Below, one piece after another: positions 36,308-44,515 of a DNA stretch of 64,000 nucleotides. Made by a program: the position numbers and the translations under genes. Below the pieces are notes generated by a model. The model was not told where the DNA came from, did not search any database, and worked only from the letters and a program-made list of their open reading frames with translations. Location: positions 1,488,001 through 1,552,000 of the forward strand of contig NZ_AUKG01000002.1 in assembly GCF_000424625.1 (NCBI RefSeq), written 5' to 3'. This DNA is from Conexibacter woesei Iso977N (GTDB lineage: Bacteria; Actinomycetota; Thermoleophilia; Solirubrobacterales; Solirubrobacteraceae). Positions within the stretch are counted from its first letter, which is position 1. Every line of letters starts with the position of its first letter.

Positions 36308-36964
36308 GTGACGCCCGGCACACGACGAGCACCGCGGAAGGATGCGCAGCGCAACCGCGAGCGGATCCTGGAGGCTGCGCGCGAGGTCGTCGCCGAGCGG
36401 GGCGTCGCGGCCAAGATGGAGCAGGTGGCGGCGCGGGCGGGCGTCGGGATCGGGACGCTGTACCGCTTCGTCCCGACCAAGGACGCGTTGTTCTCGACGA
36501 TCCTGGGCGAGCAGGCCGACCGCCTCGCCGACCTCGCCGAGCGCGCGCTCGCGCTGCCGCCGGGCGAGTCCGCGTTCCACACGTGGATGGCCGAGGCCGC
36601 CGCGTGGCAGTCGTCGAACAAGGCCTTCATCAACGTCCTGGCCGCGCGCGACCCCGACGAGCCGGTCCCGAAGCTGCTGTCGGCCAAGCTGCGCGCGCTG
36701 CTGCGCGACCTTGTCCGCCGCGGCCAGGCCGACGGCGACCTGCGCGACGACGTCACGTCCTCCGACGTGTTGATGGTGTTGCTCGCGGTCGGCCGGATCG
36801 GCGAGGGCACCGAGGACACCAACCCCAGCTACGCCAGGCGCTTCCTGGCGCTGCAGCTCGACGCGCTCGCGCCCGGCGGCGCGCCGCTGCCCGGCAAGGC
36901 GCTGACCGAGCGCCAGCTCGAGCTGACCCTCGACGCGCTCGCGCACTCGCGGCGGCGCACGTGA
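36308..36964 (+). CDS. TetR family repressor of the divergent MFS exporter
   Basis: A 218-residue regulator. HTH: RERILEAAREVVAERGVAAKMEQVAARAGV followed by GIGTLYRFVPTKDALFS at residues about 18-65 (quoted in two parts of one helix-turn-helix). The C-terminal ligand domain resembles actinobacterial relatives with FINVLAARDPDEP. Start GTG 36308. It overlaps the downstream CDF gene by GTGA at 36961-36964, so an exporter and a metal transporter may share its control. Paired AGCGGAA operators lie upstream. Confidence 0.87.
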   Translation: MTPGTRRAPRKDAQRNRERILEAAREVVAERGVAAKMEQVAARAGVGIGTLYRFVPTKDALFSTILGEQADRLADLAERALALPPGESAFHTWMAEAAAWQSSNKAFINVLAARDPDEPVPKLLSAKLRALLRDLVRRGQADGDLRDDVTSSDVLMVLLAVGRIGEGTEDTNPSYARRFLALQLDALAPGGAPLPGKALTERQLELTLDALAHSRRRT

Positions 36965-37953
36965 CCGACACGACGCCCGCGGCGATCGAGGACGACGACG
37001 GCCGCGACGCGAGCCTGACGTCGGTCCTGGCCGCGTTCGCCGCCAACGCGACGATCGCGATCGCCAAGGGGATCGCCGCCGCGCTGACCGGCTCGACGGC
37101 GCTGTTCGCCGAGACGCTGCACACGGTCGCCGACGCCGGCAACGAGGTCTTCCTGTTCATCGCGATCCGCCGCTCGGCCAAGCCGCCGGACGCCACGCAC
37201 CCGCTCGGCTACGGGCCCGAGCGCTGGTACTGGGCGCTGCTGGCGGCGATCGGGATGTTCGTCGTCGGCGGCGCGGTCTCGATCTGGGAGGGCTTCAACG
37301 CCCTCTTCAACCCCAGGCCGCTGGAGGACTTCTGGATCGGCGTCGCGATCCTCGTCGGCGCGATCTGCCTGGACGGCATCAGCCGCACGATCGCGATCCG
37401 CGAGCTGCGCGGCCGCGCCTCCGCCGCCGGCCTGCCGTTGCGACAGTTCCTCGACGAGTCGTCGGACCCGACGGTCACGACCGTCTACCTGGAGGACACG
37501 ATCGACGTCATCGGCGCGTCGCTGGCGCTGGCCGCGCTGGTCCTGCACCAGGTGACGGGGATCGAGATCTTCGACCCGCTGGCCACGATCGTCATCGGCG
37601 GCCTGCTGACGTACGTCGCGATCAAGCTCACCGGCCGCAACCGCGCGCTGCTGACCAACCAGGCCGTCGCCGAGCGCCACGTCGAGGCGATCCGCGACGC
37701 GCTCGTCGCCCAGCCCGGGATCATGGCCGTCCACTCGCTGGAGGCCGTCCACCTCGGGCCGTCGTCGGTGATGGCCGCCGCCGAGGTCGAGGTCCGCAGC
37801 AGCGGCACCGCCGACGACGTCGCGGTCACGCTCGAGGTCGTCCGCGACACGCTCTGCGCGAACGTGCCCGCGATCACGCGCCTGTACCTGACGCCCGTGA
37901 CCCACGCGTCGGAGGCGAGGGGGCCCGGCCCGATCGACGAGCCGGACCCCTAG
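36961..37953 (+). CDS. Cation diffusion facilitator (CDF) family transporter
   Basis: A 330-residue CDF efflux protein for divalent cations (zinc, cobalt, iron or manganese). About six TM segments. The first metal motif is AETLHTVADAGNEVFLF (HxxxD within TM2) with YGPERWYWALL preceding TM3. The second is YLEDTIDVIGASLAL (DxxxD within TM5). The cytoplasmic beta-alpha-beta domain covers the last 90 residues (IMAVHSLEAVHLGPSSV). An N-terminal acidic stretch EDDDGRD may bind metal. It is translationally coupled to the upstream TetR gene. Confidence 0.88.
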   Translation: MTDTTPAAIEDDDGRDASLTSVLAAFAANATIAIAKGIAAALTGSTALFAETLHTVADAGNEVFLFIAIRRSAKPPDATHPLGYGPERWYWALLAAIGMFVVGGAVSIWEGFNALFNPRPLEDFWIGVAILVGAICLDGISRTIAIRELRGRASAAGLPLRQFLDESSDPTVTTVYLEDTIDVIGASLALAALVLHQVTGIEIFDPLATIVIGGLLTYVAIKLTGRNRALLTNQAVAERHVEAIRDALVAQPGIMAVHSLEAVHLGPSSVMAAAEVEVRSSGTADDVAVTLEVVRDTLCANVPAITRLYLTPVTHASEARGPGPIDEPDP

Positions 37954-37965
37954 CGACGCCTACAA

Positions 37966-39654
37966 CTAGCCGTCCTGGCGCTCGTGCGGGCCGCCGATCC
38001 GCACGCCGCTCGCGGCGCCGGCCGCCTTCGGCGCGACGAGCGAGTTCGTGTAGGGCGACGTCACGCCGAACGTGACGTCCTGCCTGCAGGTGGTGCCCGC
38101 GTCGGGGAGCGTGCCGCCGAGCAGGTAGTCGTCGACCTTCTCGTCGATGCACGCCGACTCGCCGCCGTAGGCGGTGTGGCCGTCGCCGACCATCGTCAGC
38201 AGCCGCGCGTTGCCGAGGTCCCTGACCAGGCTCTTGGCCCCGCGGTAGGGCGTCGCCGGGTCGTAGGTCGTCGCGACGACCAGCGGCGTCGATGCCGTGT
38301 CCGGCACCGTGAACGGCCCGCGGAAGACCCCGTTGCCCCTGACCGGGAAGATCCCGTAGTTGAGCTCGACGTAGCCGGTGTTGAACCAGAAGTGGTCGAA
38401 GGAGTCATACGACGCCCTGCCCAGCCGGAAGTAGTGCTGGATGTTGCTGCTGTACCTCTGCTCGACCGCGCCGATCAGGAAGTAGCGGTCGGTCAGCGGG
38501 TCGAACGTGCCGCTCTCGGGGTCGTAGCCGCTCTGGTAGTCGGAGTCCGAGCGCATCCCGCTGCCGTCGTCGTTCTCGGCGGCGACGAGGTCGCGGACGA
38601 TGTACCTGGCCCAGAACTCCTTGCGGTACAGGTTGCCGATCGTGGCGTTGAGGATGTCGTCGCCGGTGACCGGGCGCAGGTCGTCGGTGTACCTGTTGCC
38701 GGCCGGGACCGGGATCGGGTGCGCGTCGGCCTGCGCCACCAGCGCGTCGAACGCGACCTCCGGGTCGGTCTCGCCGCCCGCGCCGGCACCCCTGCCGAAG
38801 CCCTGGCAGGTCGCCTGGTCCGCCGCGCAGGCGGCGAAGAAGCGGCTCAGCTCACGCTCGAACGCGCTCGTCTGCGCCTGCAGGTCCTTGCTCGGGCGGT
38901 TGATGTAGGAGTCGGCGTCGACCGGGCCGTCGAGGACGACGCGGCCGAGGTTGTCCGGGAACAGCGCCGCGTAGGTCGAGCCGAGGAACGTGCCGTAGGA
39001 GAACCCGAGGAAGTTGAGCTTCTTGTCGCCGACCGACTGGCGCAGCAGGTCGAGGTCGCGCGCGAAGTTCGCGGTCGTCACGTAGGGCAGGACGGCCCTG
39101 TTCTTCCTGACGCACTGCCTGACGTAGGCCTGGTCCTTGCTCAGCAGCGTGTTCGGGTCCGTGTCCGGCGTCGCGAACGGCAGCGAGTAGACGCCCTGCG
39201 TGATCTGGTTGGCCTCGCAGTCCATCGCGCCCTCGGACCGGCCGACGCCGCGCGGGTCGACCGCGACGATGTCGTACTGGTCGTTGAGCGTCGAGAAGAG
39301 CTGGTGGCGGACCTGGTCGGAGAAGTAGAGCTCGGTGTCGTCGATCGCGGTGCCGCCGGGGCCGCCGTAGTTGACGAACAGCGAGCCGAGCCGCTTGCCG
39401 GCGTCGACGGCCGGCTTCTTCATCAACGCGAGGTGGTAGGTCCCGCGGTTGGGATGGCTGTAGTCGAGCGGGACGGCGGCGGTCGCGCATTCGAAGTGCA
39501 CGGTGGCGGGCACGCCCTCGACGTCGGTGTCGCACGGCTGCCAGTCGAGCGCCGGCACCCTCGGGCCGGCCTGGGCGTGCGCCGCGCCGGGCGCCAGCGC
39601 CACCGTCGCCAGCAGCGCGCTCAGCGCGGCCATCGTCATCCGTCCTGCTCGCAT
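37966..39654 (-). CDS. Secreted alpha/beta hydrolase, tripeptidyl aminopeptidase-like
   Basis: A 562-residue secreted peptidase of the SlpD/E-TAP type. Signal peptide: MTMAALSALLATVALAPGAAHA. The catalytic set is the nucleophile in FLGFSYGTFLGS, Asp in VVATTYDPATPYRGA and His in MVGDGHTAYGG. The oxyanion region is FVNYGGPGGTA, and the TAP-like C-terminal domain carries Cys pairs (SACIDEKVDDY, TTCRQD). ATG 39654 follows a GAAGGG site by 7 nt. Expected to cut short peptides from the N-terminus outside the cell. Arginines are largely AGG. Confidence 0.85.
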   Translation of the reverse strand: MRAGRMTMAALSALLATVALAPGAAHAQAGPRVPALDWQPCDTDVEGVPATVHFECATAAVPLDYSHPNRGTYHLALMKKPAVDAGKRLGSLFVNYGGPGGTAIDDTELYFSDQVRHQLFSTLNDQYDIVAVDPRGVGRSEGAMDCEANQITQGVYSLPFATPDTDPNTLLSKDQAYVRQCVRKNRAVLPYVTTANFARDLDLLRQSVGDKKLNFLGFSYGTFLGSTYAALFPDNLGRVVLDGPVDADSYINRPSKDLQAQTSAFERELSRFFAACAADQATCQGFGRGAGAGGETDPEVAFDALVAQADAHPIPVPAGNRYTDDLRPVTGDDILNATIGNLYRKEFWARYIVRDLVAAENDDGSGMRSDSDYQSGYDPESGTFDPLTDRYFLIGAVEQRYSSNIQHYFRLGRASYDSFDHFWFNTGYVELNYGIFPVRGNGVFRGPFTVPDTASTPLVVATTYDPATPYRGAKSLVRDLGNARLLTMVGDGHTAYGGESACIDEKVDDYLLGGTLPDAGTTCRQDVTFGVTSPYTNSLVAPKAAGAASGVRIGGPHERQDG

Positions 39655-39857
39655 CCTGGTCCCTTCCCCCGAAGTCCGGTGTGACAGGCTCAGCGGTCGC
39701 GGAGCCAAGCCGATCCTTACCCACGCGGGGCCCTCGCGCAACCGTCCCGAGCGCGCCCGCCTCGGGATAACCGCACGTCCTGCCGCGGGACAGCTCTCGC
39801 GCGAGACTGGGGGAGTCCCCGATGTGCGACGGCCGGCCGGCCGCGAAGCTCCCGGCC

Positions 39858-40253
39858 ATGTCGCGCTTCCTCATCGCCGCCCTGCCCTCCGACGGGCAGC
39901 CGTCGCCGCTCCTGCGCCTCGCGCGCGAGCTGGACACGCGCGGGCACGTGGTCCTCGTCTACAGCGCCTACGACCAGCGCGCCGCGGTCGAGGCCGCCGG
40001 CTGCGCGTTCCTGGCACCGCTGGACGGCGGCCGCGCCGAGGACCTCGCGCGCCACGTCGCCAACGCCCAGCCGGACATGCTCGTCACCGACAGCGCGTGC
40101 GCGCCGGCGGCGGCCGCCGTCCACGGCCGCTGCGGGCAGCCGTGGGCGACGTTCGGCGGGGTGCCGGGCTCGGCCGACCTGCTGGAGCGCCTGGCCTACG
40201 AGGCCAGCGCGGGCGCCGCCGCGGTGCCCGAGCGCACGGGCTGCAGCGTGTAG
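39858..40253 (+). CDS. Truncated GT-B glycosyltransferase-like N-terminal domain
   Basis: 131 residues from ATG 39858: MSRFLIAALPSDGQPSPLLR, LARELDTRGHVVLVYS and MLVTDSACAPAAAAVHGRCG resemble the N-terminal Rossmann domain of UGT/GT28-type glycosyltransferases (acceptor half). The C-terminal nucleotide-sugar domain is absent; the frame ends after 131 residues with its last 58 bp overlapping the convergent monooxygenase gene. It may be a remnant cut by rearrangement or a stand-alone small protein. An in-frame start at 39822 would add 12 residues. Confidence 0.5.
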   Translation: MSRFLIAALPSDGQPSPLLRLARELDTRGHVVLVYSAYDQRAAVEAAGCAFLAPLDGGRAEDLARHVANAQPDMLVTDSACAPAAAAVHGRCGQPWATFGGVPGSADLLERLAYEASAGAAAVPERTGCSV

Positions 40254-41734
40254 GCGGCCGGGTCGAACTCCCGCGTCTGGCGCCAGAAGTTGAAGGTGAA
40301 GTCGGGCCAGATCGTGGTGTTCTTGCCGTTGGCGTCGATGTACCACGACGCGCAGCCGCCGGAGTTCCACACCGTGTCGCCCATCTTGGCCTGCAGCCCG
40401 TCGTTGTAGGACTCCAGCGCGGCCGGCTTGACCTCGACGCGGCCGGCGCCGCGCTCGCGCATCGCCTTCAGCGCGCCCATGACGTAGTTGAGCTGGGCCT
40501 CGATCATGAACACGATCGAGTTGTGGCCGAGGCCGACGTTCGGCCCGACGAGCAGGAACAGGTTCGGGAAGCCGGCCATCGCGGTGCCGCGGTAGGCCTG
40601 CGGCGAGCGGTGCCAGACCTCGGCGAGCCTGGCGCCGCCGGTCCCGGTGACGATGTTGGCCAGCGGGATGTCGGTGACGTAGAAGCCGGTCGCGAAGATG
40701 ATGGTGTCGACCTCGTGCAGCGTGCCGTCGGTCGTCACGTAGCCGTTCGGCTTGACCTCGGCGATGCCGTCGGTGACGAGGTCGACGTCGGCGCGCGACA
40801 GCGCCGGGTACCACTTGTTGGACGGCAGGATCCGCTTGCAGCCGATCGTGTAGTCCGGCGTGACCTTGGCCCGCAGCTCCGGGTCCTGGACCTGGTCGGA
40901 GATGTGCTTGCGCGCGACCTTCTCGACCAGGCCCAGCAGCCTGGGGCGGTAGACGAGGCCCGGGACGAGCAGCTCGCGGCTGAAGTAGACGCCGGCGCGG
41001 ACCGCGCGCTGCAGCGGCGGGAACGTGCGGTACAGGAACCGCTCGACCTTCGTGATCGGGCGATCGCGGTGGGGGACGACCCACGGCGGCGTGCGCTGGA
41101 TGACGTCGGTGTGCGCGGCCTGCTCGGCGATGTACGGGACCGCCTGGATCGCGCTCGCGCCGGTGCCGACGACCGCGACGCGCTCGCCACGCAGGTCGTG
41201 GTCGTGGTTCCACGTCGCGGTGTGGAAGGTCGTGCCCGCGAACGTGTCGAGGCCCGGGATGTCGGGCAGCGACGGCGCGCTCAGCGGGCCGGGCGCGGCG
41301 ACGACGACGTCGGCGGTGTACTCGCCGTTGTTGGTGGTGATGCGCCAGCGCGCCTGCTCCTCGTCCCAGGCGGCGGCCGTGACCTCGGTGTTGAGGCGGA
41401 TGCGGTCGTAGACGCCGTGGTCGGTGGCGACCTTGCGCAGGTAGTCGCGCAGCTCGGGCTGCTTGGGGTAGGTGCGCGTCCAGTTCGGGTTGGGCGCGAA
41501 GCTGAACGAGTACAGGTGCGACGGGATGTCGCACTGGCAGCCGGGGTAGGTGTTGGCCCACCACGTGCCGCCGACGTCGGCGGCCTTCTCGAAGACGAGG
41601 AAGTCGCGCTCGCCCTGCTGGGCCAGCCGGATCGCCATGCCGAGGCCGCCGAAGCCGGCGCCGAGGATCCCGACGCGCACGTGGCGCGGCGTCGTGCCGT
41701 TGACGGGGGTCTCGTCCTGCTGTGTTGCGGTCAT
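40196..41734 (-). CDS. Baeyer-Villiger-type flavin monooxygenase
   Basis: A 512-residue FAD/NADPH enzyme. The first dinucleotide motif is GILGAGFGGLGMAIRL (residues about 22-37), followed by GGTWWANTYPGCQCDIPS. The BVMO fingerprint FxGxxxHTxxW is FAGTTFHTATW, and the second Rossmann motif is VAVVGTGASAIQAVP. Such enzymes insert oxygen next to a ketone; steroid or alicyclic ketones are common substrates in actinobacteria. It is divergent from a TetR gene across a 64-bp gap with a symmetrical operator, so regulation by that TetR is likely. Confidence 0.87.
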   Translation of the reverse strand: MTATQQDETPVNGTTPRHVRVGILGAGFGGLGMAIRLAQQGERDFLVFEKAADVGGTWWANTYPGCQCDIPSHLYSFSFAPNPNWTRTYPKQPELRDYLRKVATDHGVYDRIRLNTEVTAAAWDEEQARWRITTNNGEYTADVVVAAPGPLSAPSLPDIPGLDTFAGTTFHTATWNHDHDLRGERVAVVGTGASAIQAVPYIAEQAAHTDVIQRTPPWVVPHRDRPITKVERFLYRTFPPLQRAVRAGVYFSRELLVPGLVYRPRLLGLVEKVARKHISDQVQDPELRAKVTPDYTIGCKRILPSNKWYPALSRADVDLVTDGIAEVKPNGYVTTDGTLHEVDTIIFATGFYVTDIPLANIVTGTGGARLAEVWHRSPQAYRGTAMAGFPNLFLLVGPNVGLGHNSIVFMIEAQLNYVMGALKAMRERGAGRVEVKPAALESYNDGLQAKMGDTVWNSGGCASWYIDANGKNTTIWPDFTFNFWRQTREFDPAAYTLQPVRSGTAAAPALAS

Positions 41735-41771
41735 CTCGGCTCCGGGTCGTGTGGCTCTCGAAGGAACACGG

Positions 41772-41797
41772 CTGTCTCAAGTGTACACTTCTGTCTC
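41772..41797. promoter_or_regulatory. Operator between monooxygenase and TetR genes
   Basis: A perfect 12-bp palindrome AAGTGTACACTT (41779-41790) is flanked on both sides by the direct repeat CTGTCTC (41772-41778 and 41791-41797). It ends 1 bp before the TetR ATG at 41799. TGTCTCA, present here, recurs as TGAGACA just upstream of two other TetR genes at 48708 and 49452. Confidence 0.6.
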
Positions 41798-41798
41798 C

Positions 41799-42497
41799 AT
41801 GAGCGTCCAGCGGGAAACGTCCCAGCCCCTGCGCGTCCTGCCCCGAGGGCGCCACGCCGCGCCGCGCGAGGTCGTCGCGGAGTCCCAGCGCGAGCGCGTC
41901 CTGGTCGCGATGGCCGACGCCGTGGCCGACAAGGGCTACAACAACGCGTCGGTCGCCGACGTGATCGAGCGGGCCGGCATCTCGCGGCGCTCGTTCTACG
42001 AGCACTTCGCCAACAAGGAGGAGGCGTTCCTCGCCGCCTACGACGCCGGCGTCGGCGGGCTGCTGGAGGCGATCGCCGAGGCCGAGGACGAGGCGGGCGT
42101 GACGGCCGGCGGCGCGGGGGACGGCGGGCTGCTCGCGCGCGCCCATGCGGGGACCGAGGTCTACCTGCAGCTGCTGGCCGACAACCCGGCCTTCGCGCGC
42201 ACGTTCCTGATCGAGGTGCTCGGCGCGGGGCCGGACGCGCTGGCGCGCCGGGACGCGGTCCACGAGCGCTTCGCCGAGCGGATGGCCGCGACGTTCGACG
42301 CGATCGCCGCGCAGGTCCCGGACCTGCCCCGACCCAATGCCTATGTGTTCCGCGCCGCGGTCGGCGCGATCCACGAGCTGGTGACCGACTGCCTGCTCAA
42401 GCGCGGGGCGGAAGCGTTGCCCGAGCTGCTGCCCGCGATCCTGGAGATCGAGCTGCGGCTGCTGAGCGGGCGCGTGCCGGAACCACCGCGCCGGTGA
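41799..42497 (+). CDS. TetR family regulator (GRH-motif subgroup)
   Basis: A 232-residue regulator. A short N-terminal motif LPRGRHAAPREVVAESQRER precedes the HTH (ADKGYNNASVADVIERAGIS, RRSFYEHFANKEEAFLAAYD). The ligand domain is about 150 residues. The same LPxGRHxxxR lead-in and SRRxFYxxFxxKE recognition region recur at 47971 and 48736. It probably controls the divergent Baeyer-Villiger-type monooxygenase. Its 3' end overlaps the convergent TetR gene by 101 bp, so the exact stop-region use of both is unusual. Confidence 0.85.
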   Translation: MSVQRETSQPLRVLPRGRHAAPREVVAESQRERVLVAMADAVADKGYNNASVADVIERAGISRRSFYEHFANKEEAFLAAYDAGVGGLLEAIAEAEDEAGVTAGGAGDGGLLARAHAGTEVYLQLLADNPAFARTFLIEVLGAGPDALARRDAVHERFAERMAATFDAIAAQVPDLPRPNAYVFRAAVGAIHELVTDCLLKRGAEALPELLPAILEIELRLLSGRVPEPPRR

Positions 42498-43110
42498 GCA
42501 CGGCGGCCCAGAGGCCGGTCGCGATGTCGCCGAGCGCGGCGATCGCCTCGACGCCCTCGGACTCGATCGCCCGCACGACGATCTCGTCGACGCCGCCGAC
42601 GACCGCGAGCGCGAGGCCCGGCTGGACCGGGTTCAGCGCCGGTTCGTCGGCGCGCAGCGCGTCGCAGACGCCGCGCATCAGGCGCACGTAGCGGTCGAAG
42701 ACCTCGCGGCGCATCGCCTGGGCCGACGGCCCGGCGGTCTGGAACTCGACGAGCATCGAGCGCGTCATGCCGCCGCCGATCGCCAGCGTCGAGAGGTAGG
42801 CGGCGTTGACCGCGTCGAGGTGCTCGCGCCAGGACAGGCCCGCCTCGGTCGCCGCGGCGTCGGCCTCGCGCATCGCCTTCAGGACGTTGTCGACCGCTGC
42901 GGAGTAGAGCGCGACGTAGCACGCCTCCTTGTCGGCGAAGTGCGCGTAGAACGTGGACTTGCTCACGCGCGCGGCGCGGACGACGTCGGCGATCGTCGTG
43001 TGCGCGAACGGCTGCGCGCGCAGGCACGCGGCCATGCCGCGCAGGAGCTGGCGCAGCTGCCTGGCCTCCTGCTCGGTGCGCTGCTCGGCTGTCAGGGCGG
43101 GACGTGGCAT
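42397..43110 (-). CDS. TetR family regulator
   Basis: A 237-residue regulator with HTH at residues about 25-70 (PFAHTTIADVVRAARVSKST, FYAHFADKEACYVALYSAA). The C-terminal ligand domain includes MTRSMLVEFQTAGPSAQAMR and VVGGVDEIVVRAIESEG, similar to regulators of lipid or steroid genes. It ends in an Ala/Arg-rich tail that overlaps the opposite TetR gene by 101 bp. It is divergent from the QsdR-like regulator, sharing a 41-bp intergenic region with a palindrome. Confidence 0.83.
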   Translation of the reverse strand: MPRPALTAEQRTEQEARQLRQLLRGMAACLRAQPFAHTTIADVVRAARVSKSTFYAHFADKEACYVALYSAAVDNVLKAMREADAAATEAGLSWREHLDAVNAAYLSTLAIGGGMTRSMLVEFQTAGPSAQAMRREVFDRYVRLMRGVCDALRADEPALNPVQPGLALAVVGGVDEIVVRAIESEGVEAIAALGDIATGLWAAVLTGAVVPARARSAAAARSPGSRAAARATLPPRA

Positions 43111-43128
43111 CGCTCGCGTACGGGAAGG

Positions 43129-43141
43129 TACCGCGGCGGTA
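43129..43141. promoter_or_regulatory. Palindrome between divergent TetR-type genes
   Basis: TACCGC-G-GCGGTA is a perfect 6-bp inverted repeat about one base, in the 41-bp gap between starts at 43110 (minus) and 43152 (plus). It is well placed to control both regulators. Confidence 0.4.
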
Positions 43142-43151
43142 GGGTGCGCGG

Positions 43152-43748
43152 GTGACGACGGACGCGAGCACGACGCTGACGCCGCTGCGCCGCCAGCTCG
43201 CGGGGGAGGCGGCGGACCGCTCGCCCGCCGCCCTGGACGCGTTCCTCGCCGCCCGCCGCCGCTTCGTCGCCGGCGAGCGCCTCGACATGACCGCGCTGGC
43301 CGCCGAGCTGGGCGTCAACCGCGTGACGCTGTACCGCTGGGTCGGCTCGCGCGAGCAGCTGCTGGTCGAGGTGGTGTGGTCGCTGGCGCGCCGCACGCTC
43401 GACGACCTGATCGCCGCGCACCCCCGCGGCGCCGACCGCCAGGTCCGGATCCTGATGGGCTTCCTGGAGGCGACGCTGTCACACCCGGGCATGCAGCGCT
43501 GGTTGGGCGAGGAGGGCGAGTCGGCGATGCGGCTGCTGACCCGTCACGACACGGACTTCCAGCCCCGCCTGATCGCGGCGGTCGAGTCGCTGCTCGACCC
43601 CGACGACCCGGACCGCCACGAGGTCGCCTACGCCCTGGTCCGCGTGATCGAGTCCTACACCTACCTCGACCTGATCACCGGCGAGCCACCGGAGGCCGAG
43701 CGGGCGGAGCCGATCTTCCGCCGTCTGCTGCAAAGCCAGCGCGCCTGA
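43152..43748 (+). CDS. QsdR-like TetR family regulator
   Basis: A 198-residue regulator. The HTH part LDMTALAAELGVNRVTLYRW followed by VGSREQLLVEVVWSLA is close to QsdR-type regulators, which in Rhodococcus control lactone degradation. The ligand domain includes ILMGFLEATLSHPGMQRWLG and YTYLDLITGEPPE. The GTG start at 43152 lies 10 bp after the palindrome shared with the divergent TetR. No lactonase of the QsdA type is encoded beside it; MBL hydrolases are present elsewhere in the window. Its stop lies in the hairpin at 43745-43762. Confidence 0.83.
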   Translation: MTTDASTTLTPLRRQLAGEAADRSPAALDAFLAARRRFVAGERLDMTALAAELGVNRVTLYRWVGSREQLLVEVVWSLARRTLDDLIAAHPRGADRQVRILMGFLEATLSHPGMQRWLGEEGESAMRLLTRHDTDFQPRLIAAVESLLDPDDPDRHEVAYALVRVIESYTYLDLITGEPPEAERAEPIFRRLLQSQRA

Positions 43749-43762
43749 GCCGGGGCGCTCAG
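43745..43762. terminator. Hairpin spanning two convergent stop codons
   Basis: CTGAGC and GCTCAG form a 6-bp stem with loop CGGGGC. The arms contain the TGA of the QsdR-like gene (43746-43748) and the TCA, read as TGA on the minus strand, of the secreted-protein gene (43759-43761). Confidence 0.35.
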
Positions 43763-44409
43763 CCGTGGTAGAGCCGCGGCGGGGTGGCCGTGGTCGTGGT
43801 GAACGTCGTGGCGCTCAGCGACACGGCCACGTTGTTGCCCAGGAAGCACATGCTGGTGCCGTCCCTCGCGATCAGCGTCGAGGCCGTCGGGAACGCGAAC
43901 GTCGCGGGCGCGCCGTTGGTGTAGGTCGCGCCCGCGATCGTCCCGGCGATCGAGCAGTTGACCTGGCCGGTCGCCGTCCGCTCGAACACGCAGGAGAGGG
44001 CCAGCGACCCGGTCGTGGTCGCGCCGAGGGTGCCGGGCGACGGATCCGTCGCGGGCGAGTGCGCGGTCGCGGTGAAGCCGGCGGTGCACGCCAAGGTGTA
44101 GTTGATGCCGCCCTGCGCGCAGTTGGTGCCCGCCGGCGCGGGTGGGGCGCCCCAGTTCATCGTCGCGCCCGTGAAGGCCGTCCAGCTCGCGGCCGTCGTG
44201 CCGGCGTTGACGCTCGCGGTGATGCCACCGCCGCCCGGGCAGTAGAGGGTGACGCTGCCGTTGGAGATCCCCAGCAGGCTGGTGCTGGTCGCGGTGAACG
44301 ACGACCCTCCGCTGTTGCCCCACGTGGTCGCCTGCGCGGTGGAGGTGCCGATGGCGAGCAGCAGCAACGTGCAGGCGAGCGCGGCGATGCGCGGGGTGCG
44401 GGCGGACAT
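43759..44409 (-). CDS. Secreted hypothetical protein
   Basis: A 216-residue exported protein that I do not recognise. Signal peptide: RIAALACTLLLLAIGTSTAQA. The mature part is rich in Thr, Ser, Ala and Gly with beta-strand-like runs (FTATSTSLLGISNGSVTLY; TYTNGAPATFAFPTAS) and five Cys, four of which could form disulfides. No catalytic motif. It converges on the QsdR-like gene and is divergent from the HMG-CoA-reductase-like gene across 106 bp. A secreted adhesin-like or structural role is possible but unsupported. Confidence 0.65.
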   Translation of the reverse strand: MSARTPRIAALACTLLLLAIGTSTAQATTWGNSGGSSFTATSTSLLGISNGSVTLYCPGGGGITASVNAGTTAASWTAFTGATMNWGAPPAPAGTNCAQGGINYTLACTAGFTATAHSPATDPSPGTLGATTTGSLALSCVFERTATGQVNCSIAGTIAGATYTNGAPATFAFPTASTLIARDGTSMCFLGNNVAVSLSATTFTTTTATPPRLYHG

Positions 44410-44470
44410 GGCGGCGAGTAGAGCACCATGCGACAGGCGGGCGCCAGAGCCGGATGGCCCACCGCTTTCT

Positions 44471-44493
44471 GCTACATATCCCGGACTTGTAGC
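44471..44493. promoter_or_regulatory. Inverted repeat upstream of the HMG-CoA-reductase-like gene
   Basis: GCTACA (44471-44476) and TGTAGC (44488-44493) are perfect 6-bp arms around 11 nt, ending 22 bp before the GTG start at 44516. The position suits an operator near the promoter of this gene. Confidence 0.35.
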
Positions 44494-44515
44494 GCCACCG
44501 AGGAGGAGACGCGCC

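Noticed and set aside
36583-36960. Upstream extension of the CDF transporter frame
   Set aside because: It lies antiphase within the TetR gene. CDF homology begins after the GTG at 36961.
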